Shown here one piece after another: positions 1 to 7,555 of a DNA stretch of 9,883 bases (the first letter of the stretch is position 1; each line of letters opens with the position of its first letter). The translations under genes and the position numbers were made by a program. This DNA is from Cenarchaeum sp. (lineage in GTDB: Archaea > Thermoproteota > Nitrososphaeria > Nitrososphaerales > Nitrosopumilaceae), in contig RKSK01000070.1 in the NCBI GenBank assembly GCA_007570915.1, forward strand, positions 1-9,883, written 5' to 3'. Below the pieces are notes generated by a model. That model saw only the letters and a list, made by a program, of their open reading frames with translations. It searched no databases and was not told the origin of the DNA.

Positions 1-183
1 CACCGCTATGGGGTCGGACTTTGTCGTCATGCCGGAGATTACGATGTCGCTCCCGTCAGTCGTCGTGACGTCGATGCTCATGCCCGTCTGGGCCATGGCA
101 TTCGACGCGGGAACCATGAGGAGGGCGGCCGCGAGGGCAAAAACCCCCGCGAGCGGGAGCGTGCGTTGGGGTAGGCGGACCAC
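1..183 (-). CDS. Exported protein, N-terminal fragment
   Basis: This partial gene is cut by the left edge after 61 codons. It starts at a GTG codon (183-181), six bases after the TGA of the upstream surface-protein gene, so the two probably form one transcript. The first 31 residues form a signal peptide: a basic start (VVRLPQR), a hydrophobic core (LAGVFALAAALLMV) and a cleavage site ASNAMA before Gln. The mature start (MSIDVTTTDGSDIVISG) resembles the opening strands of the Ig-like domains common in thaumarchaeal exported proteins, with the pattern I-V-T-D followed by IVISG. The neighbouring upstream protein opens its mature part in the same way (ITVMTDKEEPYAAGETVTVTG), so the pair may be related surface proteins. 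No function can be assigned. Export is well supported; the start codon is less certain. Confidence 0.7.
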   Translation of the reverse strand, partial: MVRLPQRTLPLAGVFALAAALLMVPASNAMAQTGMSIDVTTTDGSDIVISGMTTKSDPIAV

Positions 184-189
184 GGTGGC

Positions 190-1062
190 TCAGTACCTGG
201 GCATGATGCCGAGCCGTGACCTTGACCCAATGGCCACGATGGCGACTATGGCCGCCGCCAGGATAACGACGGCGACTGCGCCAAACTCTGGGATGACAAA
301 GCTCCCGATTATCTCTATGGCCTGGTTGTCGCCGGCAAAGAACTCGATGACGAGCGTGCGCGCCGCCGGGGTCGTGTCGACCTCCTCGGCGTCGCTTATC
401 TCGCCGTTGACTATCACGCTAAAGGGCACGTCATCGCCCTCCTGGCCCTCCGTCCTCGAGTCGAGCACGCTCCTGGGCATGGGGACGGTGATCGTCCCGT
501 CGTCCTCGGCGTTTATCGTGATGATTATCGACGGCGTGTTGACGCCCTTTGCTATGCTGACAATCTCGCCGCCGACGATCTGGATCCCGCTCAGCAGCCC
601 GGCAAGGTCGGGATCCACTATGGGGCCGGTCGGCTCGGGCTCGACGGGCGGGGGTGTCGGGGCCGGCGCGCCGCCGGTGAACTCTATGGCCGCCGAGGCC
701 CTCACGGCGTTCGCCGGGATTGGCCCGTACGTGACGTTTATCGTGTACGTGCCGGCATCCCTCCACTGCGGGCCGCCGGCCGTAAACATGAACTCAAACT
801 GCCCCCCCTCGCCCAGGGACACCTGGTCGACAAAGACCCTGTTGTTGTTCGGGGCCATGACCTGGACGGTGATCGGGATTGAGCTCTGGCCCGGCCTGCT
901 GACCGTGCCTGTCACCGTGACCGTCTCGCCGGCAGCATAGGGCTCCTCCTTGTCGGTCATGACCGTTATGGGCTCGGGCAGCTGCGCGTGGGCGGGAACC
1001 GCGCCGACGCTGGCCAGCATTACTGCCGAGAGGGCGATCGCTGCAATGGCTGCCGCGTTCAA
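190..1062 (-). CDS. PEFG-CTERM exported surface protein
   Basis: The gene encodes 290 residues. Residues 1-26 are a signal peptide ending in AHA before Gln27. An Ig-like beta-sandwich stretch follows (about 30-130), then a proline-rich linker (about 132-148, PAPTPPPVEPEP), then a second beta-rich domain (about 150-250). The C-terminus carries PEFG (258-261), a hydrophobic helix (about 262-278) and a basic tail ending in MPRY. This tripartite tail is the thaumarchaeal PEFG-CTERM anchor, proposed to be processed by an archaeosortase-like system. The product is therefore probably a cell-surface or S-layer-associated protein; its ligand is unknown. The start is a TTG at 1062-1060: no other start codon lies between it and the upstream in-frame stop, and the TATA-like element at 1089-1100 would place transcription start only a few bases upstream. 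The second gene starts six bases downstream. Confidence 0.85.
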   Translation of the reverse strand: MNAAAIAAIALSAVMLASVGAVPAHAQLPEPITVMTDKEEPYAAGETVTVTGTVSRPGQSSIPITVQVMAPNNNRVFVDQVSLGEGGQFEFMFTAGGPQWRDAGTYTINVTYGPIPANAVRASAAIEFTGGAPAPTPPPVEPEPTGPIVDPDLAGLLSGIQIVGGEIVSIAKGVNTPSIIITINAEDDGTITVPMPRSVLDSRTEGQEGDDVPFSVIVNGEISDAEEVDTTPAARTLVIEFFAGDNQAIEIIGSFVIPEFGAVAVVILAAAIVAIVAIGSRSRLGIMPRY

Positions 1063-1085
1063 CGGCGCCCCCTCTAAAACGTGTA

Positions 1086-1100
1086 TTATTTAAGTATATA
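1086..1100. promoter_or_regulatory. Divergent TATA-box region
   Basis: This is a short AT-rich island in GC-rich DNA (TTATTTAAGTATATA). Read leftward it gives TATACTTAAATA, centred about 33 bases upstream of the TTG start of the surface-protein gene, which fits an almost leaderless transcript. Read rightward it gives TTTAAGTATATA, which would place initiation near 1121, exactly where recognisable RpoH sequence begins. It probably serves one or both directions. Which direction it originally served is unclear because the 5' part of rpoH is missing. Confidence 0.6.
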
Positions 1101-1121
1101 CCGCCACGCGCGGCGGGCCGG

Positions 1122-1247
1122 CTCATATTCGCCAGCGACCCCGCCATACTCGGCCTGGGCGTCAAGCCCGGCGACCTCGTCAGGATCACGCGCGAGAGCA
1201 GCACGGCCGGCGAGAGCGTCTACTACCGGTACGTCGTGGAGGTGTAG
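1122..1247 (+). pseudogene. rpoH: RNA polymerase subunit H (Rpb5-like), 5'-truncated
   Basis: The frame at 1122-1247 reads LIFASDPAILGLGVKPGD then LVRITRESSTAGES then VYYRYVVEV before a TAG. This is the conserved C-terminal assembly domain of archaeal RpoH (homologous to the C-terminal part of eukaryotic Rpb5), which helps hold the polymerase jaw and core together. Family members are usually about 75-85 residues; here only about 41 are recognisable. Upstream the frame stays open but runs into the AT-rich promoter and the reverse of the surface-protein gene, with no ATG, GTG or TTG between 1077 and 1125; only an ATA (1125-1127) is near the right place. The N-terminal 35 or so residues appear to be missing. 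The position directly before rpoB is the normal place for rpoH. Identity is certain; whether a product is made is doubtful. Confidence 0.82.
1238..1244 (+). promoter_or_regulatory. Strong Shine-Dalgarno before rpoB
   Basis: GGAGGTG lies inside the last codons of rpoH, six bases before the ACG at 1251. It is a near-perfect anti-16S match with ideal spacing. It supports initiation at ACG 1251, because no ATG, GTG or TTG is available in the rpoB frame until 1458. Confidence 0.6.
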
Positions 1248-1250
1248 GGT

Positions 1251-4200
1251 ACGGCGGACCCATCTAGCAAGCGCTGGCCCATAATCCAGGACATACTGCG
1301 GCGCGAGGGGATCGCCAGGCAGCACCTAAACTCGTTTGACGAGTTCCTCGAGCGCGGCCTGCAGAGCATCATAGACGAGATCGCCCAGGTCGAGGTCGAG
1401 AACGCCGAGTACCCCTACCGCATACAGCTCGGCAAGGTCAAGCGCAAGGCGCCGCGCATGATGGAGCTCGACGGGTCGATCACGAGCATAACGCCGGCCG
1501 AGGCGCGCCTGCGCAACGTGACCTACGCCGCGCCCGTGATGGTGGAGGCACACGTGATAGAGGACAACAAGGTCCTCGAGACAAAGGACGTGCACATCGG
1601 CGACATCCCAGTGATGATAAAGTCGAGCATGTGCATACTGAACAAGTTCACCGAGGAGCAGCTCGTCGAGCACGGCGAGGACACGCGAGACCCAGGCGGC
1701 TACTTTGTCATCAACGGCTCCGAGCGCGTCATCGTGGGCCTCGAGGACCTCTCGTACAACAAGATCATAGTCGACAGGGAAAAGGCGAGCAACAACATCG
1801 TCCACAAGGCAAAGGTCTACTCGTCGATAATCGGCTACCGCTCAAAGCTCGAGCTCCTCATGAAAAAGGACGACCTCATCGTCGCGCGCATACCCGGCTC
1901 GCCCGTGGACATTCCCGTGATAACGCTGATGCGCGCGCTCGGCGTAGAGTCGGACAGGGACATCGCCTCTACCGTGTCGCTGGTGGACGCGATAAGCAAC
2001 GAGCTCGAGGCGTCCTTTGAAAAGTCAAGCGAGGTCGTCACGTCAAAGGACGCCATCGTGTACATCAGCAAGAGGATAGCGCCCGGCATGCTCGAGGAGT
2101 TCCAGATAAAGCGCGCCGAGACGCTCCTGGACTGGAGCCTCCTGCCGCACCTCGGCAAGCACCCGGAGAACCGCAAGGAAAAGGCGCGCTTTCTCGGCGA
2201 GGCCGCGTGCAAGCTCCTAGAGCTCAAGCTCGGCTGGATAGAGCCCGACGACAAGGACCACTATGGCAACAAGGTCGTCAAGTTCGCCGGCCAGATGCTC
2301 GCCGACCTGTTCCGGACCGCGTTTCGCAGCCTCGTCCGCGACATGAAGTACCAGCTGGAGCGCTCCGGCCAAAAGCGCGGGATCAACGCCGTCGCCGCCG
2401 CCGTGAGGCCGGGCATAATATCGGACAAGCTCAACAACGCGATCGCAACGGGCAACTGGGGCCGCGGGCGCATGGGCGTCACGCAGCTCCTCGACCGCAC
2501 AAACTACCTCTCGACGATAAGCCACCTGCGGCGCATCCAGTCGCCGCTGAGCCGCACGCAGCCGAACTTTGAGGCGCGCGACCTCCACGCGACGCACTTT
2601 GGGAGGATATGCCCGAGCGAGACGCCCGAGGGCTCCAACTGCGGCCTCGTCAAGAACCTCGCGCTCTCGGCCCTCATATCGGTCCACGTCCCGCCCGAGG
2701 AGGTAATCGAGCGCCTCTACGCCATGGGCGTGACGGTCTTTGACGACACGCGCGACGACGTCAAGCGCGACGGCACGCGCGTCTTTGTCGACGGCAAGCT
2801 CATCGGGTACCACAAGGACGGCCAAAAGCTCGCCGACACGATGCGCGACCTGCGCCGCTCGGGCAAGCTCCACGCGCACATCGGCGTCTCGATACAAAAG
2901 CCCGACGCCGAGGGCGCCACGTCGCGCCTCTACGTCAACTGCAACGCGGGCCGCGTCATGCGCCCGCTCGTCGTCATAAAGGACGGCCGCTCGCTCCTCA
3001 CGCCGGAGATGCTCGAAAAGGTCGAAAAGCGCGTCATGCCGTGGACGGACCTGCTGCGCGACGGCATCATAGAGCTCATCGACGCAAACGAGGAGGAGAA
3101 CTATTACATCACGCTCAGCGACAGGGACACCAAAAAGTACACGCACCTCGAGATATTCACGTCGGCGATTCTCGGCGTCGGCGCCTCCATAATCCCCTAC
3201 CCCGAGCACAACCAGTCGCCGCGCAACACGTACGAGTCGGCCATGGCAAAGCAGAGCCTCGGCTTCTCGACGCCCGTGATGAACACGAGCACGTACGTGC
3301 GGCAGCACTTTATGCTGTACCCGCAGGTCCCCATAGTCACGACAAAGGCGATGAACCTGCTGAGCCTGGAGGACAGGCCCGCGGGCCAGAACTGCGTCGT
3401 CGCCGTGCTCCCCTTTGACGGGTACAACATCGAGGACGCCATAGTCCTCAGCAAGGCCTCCGTCGAGCGCGGCCTGGCGCGCACGTTCTTTTACCGCATA
3501 TACGACGCCGAGGCAAAGCAGTACCCCGGCGGCATGCGCGACACCTTTGAGATACCGCGGGCCGACGAGAACGTGCGCGGGTACAAGGGCGACAGGGCCT
3601 ACAGGCTGCTCGAGGCCGACGGCGTCGTGGCCTCCGAGGCCTCCGTCACCGGCGGAGACGTGCTCATCGGCAAGACGAGCCCGCCGCGCTTCATGGAGGA
3701 GTACCGCGAGTTCGAGTCGAGCGGGCCGTACAGGCGCGACACGTCAGTCGGCGTGAGGCCGTCCGAGGGCGGCATGGTCGACACCGTTGTGATGACCCAG
3801 TCCGACGAGGGCGGGCGCATGTACAAGATCAGGGTCCGCGACATGCGCATCCCCGAGATCGGCGACAAGTTCGCCTCGCGCCACGGCCAAAAGGGCGTCC
3901 TTGGCATACTCGCCAAGGCCGAGGACCTCCCGTACACGAGGGACGGCGTCTCTCCGGACGTGCTAATCAACCCGCACGCGTTCCCCTCGAGGATGACCGT
4001 AGGCATGTTCATGGAGTCGATCACGGGCAAGGCCGCCGCGCTGCGCGGCTCAAAGTTTGACGGCTCGGCCTTTGTCGGCGAAAAGATGGACGAGGTCAAG
4101 GAGGCCATGGAGTCGCGCGGCTTCAAGTACTCGGGCAAGGAGGTCATGTACGACGGGCGCACGGGGAGGCCCTTTGACGTCGAGGTCTTTGTCGGCGTCG

Positions 4201-4598
4201 TCTACTACCAAAAGCTCCACCACATGGTCGCCGACAAGATACACGCGCGCGCGCGGGGCCAGGTCCAGATGCTCACAAAGCAGCCCACGGAGGGCCGCGC
4301 GCGGGGCGGCGGCCTGCGCTTCGGCGAGATGGAGCGCGACTGCCTCATCGCGTACGGCGCGTCAATGATACTAAAGGACCGCCTCCTCGACGAGTCCGAC
4401 AAGTCATCCGTGTACGTCTGCGAGCGCTGCGGCCTCGTCGCGTACCACGACGTCAAGCTGCGCCGCTACGTCTGCCGCGTCTGCGGGGACAAGGCAAAGG
4501 TCCAGTCCGTGTCCGTCGCGTACGCCTTCAAGCTGCTCCTGCAGGAGATGCAGAGCCTCAACGTGGCCCCGAGGCTGCTCATAAAGGAGAGGGTGTAG
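1251..4598 (+). CDS. rpoB: RNA polymerase subunit B (RpoB, undivided)
   Basis: RpoB is the second-largest catalytic subunit of archaeal RNA polymerase, undivided here (B' and B'' are separate in many Euryarchaeota). From ACG 1251 it is 1115 residues, the usual thaumarchaeal length. The first in-frame ATG is at 1458, but the 69 codons before it encode conserved RpoB sequence (KRWPIIQDILRREGIARQHL, then NSFDEFLERGLQSII), so a start at 1458 would be wrong. No ATG, GTG or TTG exists upstream in frame; ACG 1251 gives (M)ADPSSKRWP and follows GGAGGTG. Key features are PFDGYNIEDA (721-730), GDKFASRHGQKG (871-882), the hybrid-binding/switch region starting KLHHMVADK (from 988) and a C-terminal zinc site of four cysteines (1057, 1060, 1075, 1078). 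The gene follows the rpoH stop by three bases, in the same frame, and is followed by rpoA after two bases. The body looks intact; only the start codon is odd. Confidence 0.96.
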   Translation, partial: TADPSSKRWPIIQDILRREGIARQHLNSFDEFLERGLQSIIDEIAQVEVENAEYPYRIQLGKVKRKAPRMMELDGSITSITPAEARLRNVTYAAPVMVEAHVIEDNKVLETKDVHIGDIPVMIKSSMCILNKFTEEQLVEHGEDTRDPGGYFVINGSERVIVGLEDLSYNKIIVDREKASNNIVHKAKVYSSIIGYRSKLELLMKKDDLIVARIPGSPVDIPVITLMRALGVESDRDIASTVSLVDAISNELEASFEKSSEVVTSKDAIVYISKRIAPGMLEEFQIKRAETLLDWSLLPHLGKHPENRKEKARFLGEAACKLLELKLGWIEPDDKDHYGNKVVKFAGQMLADLFRTAFRSLVRDMKYQLERSGQKRGINAVAAAVRPGIISDKLNNAIATGNWGRGRMGVTQLLDRTNYLSTISHLRRIQSPLSRTQPNFEARDLHATHFGRICPSETPEGSNCGLVKNLALSALISVHVPPEEVIERLYAMGVTVFDDTRDDVKRDGTRVFVDGKLIGYHKDGQKLADTMRDLRRSGKLHAHIGVSIQKPDAEGATSRLYVNCNAGRVMRPLVVIKDGRSLLTPEMLEKVEKRVMPWTDLLRDGIIELIDANEEENYYITLSDRDTKKYTHLEIFTSAILGVGASIIPYPEHNQSPRNTYESAMAKQSLGFSTPVMNTSTYVRQHFMLYPQVPIVTTKAMNLLSLEDRPAGQNCVVAVLPFDGYNIEDAIVLSKASVERGLARTFFYRIYDAEAKQYPGGMRDTFEIPRADENVRGYKGDRAYRLLEADGVVASEASVTGGDVLIGKTSPPRFMEEYREFESSGPYRRDTSVGVRPSEGGMVDTVVMTQSDEGGRMYKIRVRDMRIPEIGDKFASRHGQKGVLGILAKAEDLPYTRDGVSPDVLINPHAFPSRMTVGMFMESITGKAAALRGSKFDGSAFVGEKMDEVKEAMESRGFKYSGKEVMYDGRTGRPFDVEVFVGVVYYQKLHHMVADKIHARARGQVQMLTKQPTEGRARGGGLRFGEMERDCLIAYGASMILKDRLLDESDKSSVYVCERCGLVAYHDVKLRRYVCRVCGDKAKVQSVSVAYAFKLLLQEMQSLNVAPRLLIKERV

Positions 4599-4600
4599 GC

Positions 4601-7111
4601 GTGTCATTCCAGGCGACAAAGTCAATCGACGGCATACGCTTCTCGGTCTGGTCGCCGACTGAGATACGCAAAAAGCGCATCCCCGAGGGGATACTGGAGA
4701 AGGCCCGCAAGGCAAAGGAGTGCCCGCACTGCGGCAAGGCACAGTACGAGCTCATCTTCACAAAGCCGACGAACTTTATCGAAAAGACCGAGGCCGGCGA
4801 GAACCGCCTGCTGCCGATGACGATCCGCGCGCGCTTTTTCCAGATACCCGACTCCGACCTCGACCTCCTCGGCTACGACCCGTCGACGGCGCGGCCAGAG
4901 TGGTTTGTCCTGCAGGCCCTCCCCGTGGCCCCCGTCACGGTCCGCCCGTCGATCATACTCGAGACGGGGATCAGGTCCGAGGACGACCTCACGCACAAGA
5001 TGGTCGACATCATACGCGTAAACCAGCGCCTCAAGGAGAGCAAGGAGGCCGGCACGCCGCCGCTCATCGTGCAGGACCTCGTCGACCTGCTCCAGTACCA
5101 CGCGACGACCTACTTTGACAACGAGGTCTCTGGCATACCGCAGGCCCACCACCGCTCGGGCCGCCCGCTCAAGACGCTCACGCAGCGCCTCAAGGGCAAG
5201 GAGGGCAGGTTCAGGGGGTCGCTCTCGGGCAAGCGAGTGGACTTTTCGAGCCGGACCGTCATATCGCCTGACCCCAACCTCGACCTCTCCGAGGTCGGCG
5301 TGCCGACGTACATCGCGACAAAGCTCACGATACCCGAGATCGTCACAGAGTGGAACATCGCGCGCATAAGGGAGCTCGTCAACAACGGCCCGGACCACTA
5401 CCCGGGCGTCAACTACATCGTGAGGCCCGACGGCGTCAAGATACGCCTCGACTTTGTCGAGGACCGCTCGTCGATCGCCGACTCGATAGAGGTCGGCTAC
5501 CGCATAGAGCGCCACCTGCTTGACGGCGACATTGTCATGTTCAACCGCCAGCCCTCGCTCCACCAGATGTCGATCATGGCCCACTACGTCAGGGTCCTGC
5601 CGGGCAAGACGTTCCGACTCCACCCGTCGGTCTGCCCGCCCTACAACGCCGACTTTGACGGCGACGAGATGAACCTCCACGTGCCGCAGAGCGAGGAGGC
5701 CAGGGCCGAGGCCATGCTGCTGATGAGGGTCCAGGACCAGATAATCTCGCCGCGGTACGGCGGGCCCATAATAGGGGCCCTGCGCGACTTTGTGACCGGC
5801 GCGTACCTGCTCACGCGCGACGAGACGCACCTGACGCAGGTCGACTTTGCCAACTATGCGATGCTCGGCGGCTATTCCGGCGAGCTCCCCAAGCCGGCGA
5901 CAAAGGGGCCCGGCGGCGAGCCGCTCTACACGGGCAAGCAGCTCTTCTCGCTGTTCCTGCCTGCGGACTTTAACTATGTCATGACGTCAAAGTGGGCCCG
6001 CGGGACGTCGGGCCCAAGGCAGGACATTGTCATAAAGAACGGCGAGCTCATCAGCGGCGTGATAGACAAGTCGTCGATAGGGGCCGAGGAGCCCGAGAGC
6101 GTCCTCCACAGGATCGCCAAGGACTACAGCAACGCGCAGGCAAAGAACTTCCTCAACTCGATACTCATCATCGCAAAGCAGTTCATCACGCACTATGGGT
6201 TCAGCTACGGCTACTCCGACCTCGAGATGCCCGAGAGGATGCGCTCAAAGATACTCGACAACATCAACGAGAGCTATGACAGGGTCTCCGAGCTCATCAC
6301 GCAAAAGAGGCGCGGCACGCTCCAGGCCGTGCGCGGCCTGCCCGTGGACGAGTCGCTGGAGATCTACATCACCGACGAGCTCTCAAAGGCGCGCGACAGG
6401 GCCGGCAGCATAGCCGACCAGGCCTTTGACGAGTCAAACTCCGGCAGGATAATGGCGACGACGGGCGCGCGCGGCTCGTCGCTCAACATCGGCCAGATGG
6501 CCGGCGCGCTCGGGCAGCAGTCGCGCCGCGGCCAGCGCCTCCTCAAGGGGTACGGCGACAGGGCCCTCTCGCACTACCGCCCAAACGACGACAACCCGGA
6601 CTCGCACGGCTTTGTCAAGTCCAACTACCGCGACGGCCTCTCGGCCCTCGAGTTCTTTTTCCACGCGATGGGCGGCCGCGAGGGCCTCGTCGACACGGCC
6701 GTGCGCACGCAGCAGAGCGGCTACATGCAGCGCCGCCTCATCAACGCGCTCGAGCACATACGCCTCGAGTACGACGGGACAGTGAGGGACCCGCACGGCC
6801 ACATCATCCAGTTCCTCTACGGCGAGGACGGCATCGACGTCGCGCGCAGCGACCACGGCGAGGCGTTCAACATATCGAGGCTGATAGAGTCCGAGAGGAT
6901 AGTCGACAGCGGCAAAAAGGCGACCGGCGGGGAGGTCGCCGCCGTCACCAAAAAGTACACGCGCACGTTCAACGCCAAGCTAAAGTCAAACGTCTCCGAG
7001 GCGATGGCCTCCTCGGGCCTGAGCCTCGCGGGCGTCGAGAAGGTCTGCCGCAAGGGCCTAGAGCTCTACAACAGGGCACAGGTCGAGCCGGGCCGGACGG
7101 CGAGTGGATGA
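4601..7111 (+). CDS. rpoA1: RNA polymerase subunit A (A' part), two deletions
   Basis: This is the largest catalytic subunit of RNA polymerase. It starts at GTG 4601, two bases after the rpoB stop, with GGAG at 4586-4589. The 836 residues include the lid/rudder region (GKRVDFSSRTVISPDPNL), RQPSLHQMS, the catalytic magnesium loop NADFDGDEM (349-357, Asp351, 353 and 355) and the bridge helix (from about 669, HGFVKSNYRDGLSALEFF). After the bridge helix it runs without a break into the start of A'' sequence (YNRAQVEPG, to 831), as expected for the undivided thaumarchaeal A subunit. Two things are wrong. Between residues 23 and 26 about 110 residues are missing in frame, including the clamp zinc motif (CxxCG...CPGHFGHI) and the first cysteine pair of the second zinc site, leaving CPHC (41-44) orphaned. 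After VEPG the frame shifts into a short tail and TGA at 7109, losing the trigger loop. Identity is certain; function is doubtful. Confidence 0.95.
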   Translation: MSFQATKSIDGIRFSVWSPTEIRKKRIPEGILEKARKAKECPHCGKAQYELIFTKPTNFIEKTEAGENRLLPMTIRARFFQIPDSDLDLLGYDPSTARPEWFVLQALPVAPVTVRPSIILETGIRSEDDLTHKMVDIIRVNQRLKESKEAGTPPLIVQDLVDLLQYHATTYFDNEVSGIPQAHHRSGRPLKTLTQRLKGKEGRFRGSLSGKRVDFSSRTVISPDPNLDLSEVGVPTYIATKLTIPEIVTEWNIARIRELVNNGPDHYPGVNYIVRPDGVKIRLDFVEDRSSIADSIEVGYRIERHLLDGDIVMFNRQPSLHQMSIMAHYVRVLPGKTFRLHPSVCPPYNADFDGDEMNLHVPQSEEARAEAMLLMRVQDQIISPRYGGPIIGALRDFVTGAYLLTRDETHLTQVDFANYAMLGGYSGELPKPATKGPGGEPLYTGKQLFSLFLPADFNYVMTSKWARGTSGPRQDIVIKNGELISGVIDKSSIGAEEPESVLHRIAKDYSNAQAKNFLNSILIIAKQFITHYGFSYGYSDLEMPERMRSKILDNINESYDRVSELITQKRRGTLQAVRGLPVDESLEIYITDELSKARDRAGSIADQAFDESNSGRIMATTGARGSSLNIGQMAGALGQQSRRGQRLLKGYGDRALSHYRPNDDNPDSHGFVKSNYRDGLSALEFFFHAMGGREGLVDTAVRTQQSGYMQRRLINALEHIRLEYDGTVRDPHGHIIQFLYGEDGIDVARSDHGEAFNISRLIESERIVDSGKKATGGEVAAVTKKYTRTFNAKLKSNVSEAMASSGLSLAGVEKVCRKGLELYNRAQVEPGRTASG

Positions 7112-7551
7112 TCCAGACGACGGGCTCCAACCTCGCCGGCGTGCTCGGCGTGCCGGGCGTCGACCGCCTCAGGGTCCACACAAACAACGTCATGGAGATA
7201 TCCGAGACGCTCGGCATAGAGGCCGCGCGGACCGCGCTAATCCGCGAGCTAAACACGACGCTCGCCGACCAGGGCCTCGAGGTCGACGACCGCTACATCA
7301 TGCTGATCGCCGACCTCATGTGCTCGCGCGGCTACATGCAGCAGATAGGCCGCCACGGCATCGCCGGCACAAAGGACAGCGTGCTCGCGCGCGCGGCGTT
7401 CGAGATCACGGTCCCGACGATAGCGCGCGCGGCCCTCGGCGGCGAGGTCGAGCGCCTGCGCGGCGTGACCGAGAACGTCATCGTCGGCAGCAACATCCCG
7501 ATAGGCAGCGGGACCGTGGACCTGTACATGCAGGTCTCAAAGAGGCGCTAG
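7108..7551 (+). CDS. rpoA2: RNA polymerase A'' C-terminal remnant
   Basis: The 147 residues match the C-terminal end of the A'' part of the A subunit: MIQTTGSNLAGVLGVPGVD, then EISETLGIEAARTALIREL, then RYIMLIADLMCSRGYMQQIG, then a tail ending VGSNIPIGSGTVDLYMQV. A complete A'' part runs to roughly 380 residues. The same frame continues upstream of the ATG as PDGEW (7093-7107), which is also family sequence, so the ATG is an internal methionine and not a natural start. Missing between VEPG of the preceding frame and DGEW are about 200 residues: the IGEPGTQMTLRTFHFAG trigger-loop region and part of the jaw. The ATG overlaps the preceding TGA (ATGA), so coupled translation as a separate peptide is mechanically possible. 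Rpl30e follows after four bases. Confidence 0.9.
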   Translation: MIQTTGSNLAGVLGVPGVDRLRVHTNNVMEISETLGIEAARTALIRELNTTLADQGLEVDDRYIMLIADLMCSRGYMQQIGRHGIAGTKDSVLARAAFEITVPTIARAALGGEVERLRGVTENVIVGSNIPIGSGTVDLYMQVSKRR

Positions 7552-7555
7552 GGGG

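Noticed and set aside
8..940. Plus-strand open frame of 310 codons over the surface-protein genes.
   Set aside because: The minus strand has coherent signal peptides and a PEFG anchor; the plus frame crosses both genes and has no family features.
1245..1250. In-frame TAG between rpoH and rpoB, with no ATG after it, read as a suppressed stop giving an H-B fusion (for example by pyrrolysine).
   Set aside because: No pyrrolysine system is known to me in Thaumarchaeota, and the GGAGGTG and ACG arrangement offers a simpler reading.
2217..3308. Long open frame on the minus strand opposite rpoB (363 codons).
   Set aside because: It lies antisense to strongly conserved rpoB sequence; such frames arise from C-ending codons in GC-rich genes. 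Its protein has no recognisable motifs.
4622..5830. Long open frame on the minus strand opposite rpoA (402 codons).
   Set aside because: Same explanation: antisense shadow of a conserved GC-rich gene with very biased composition.
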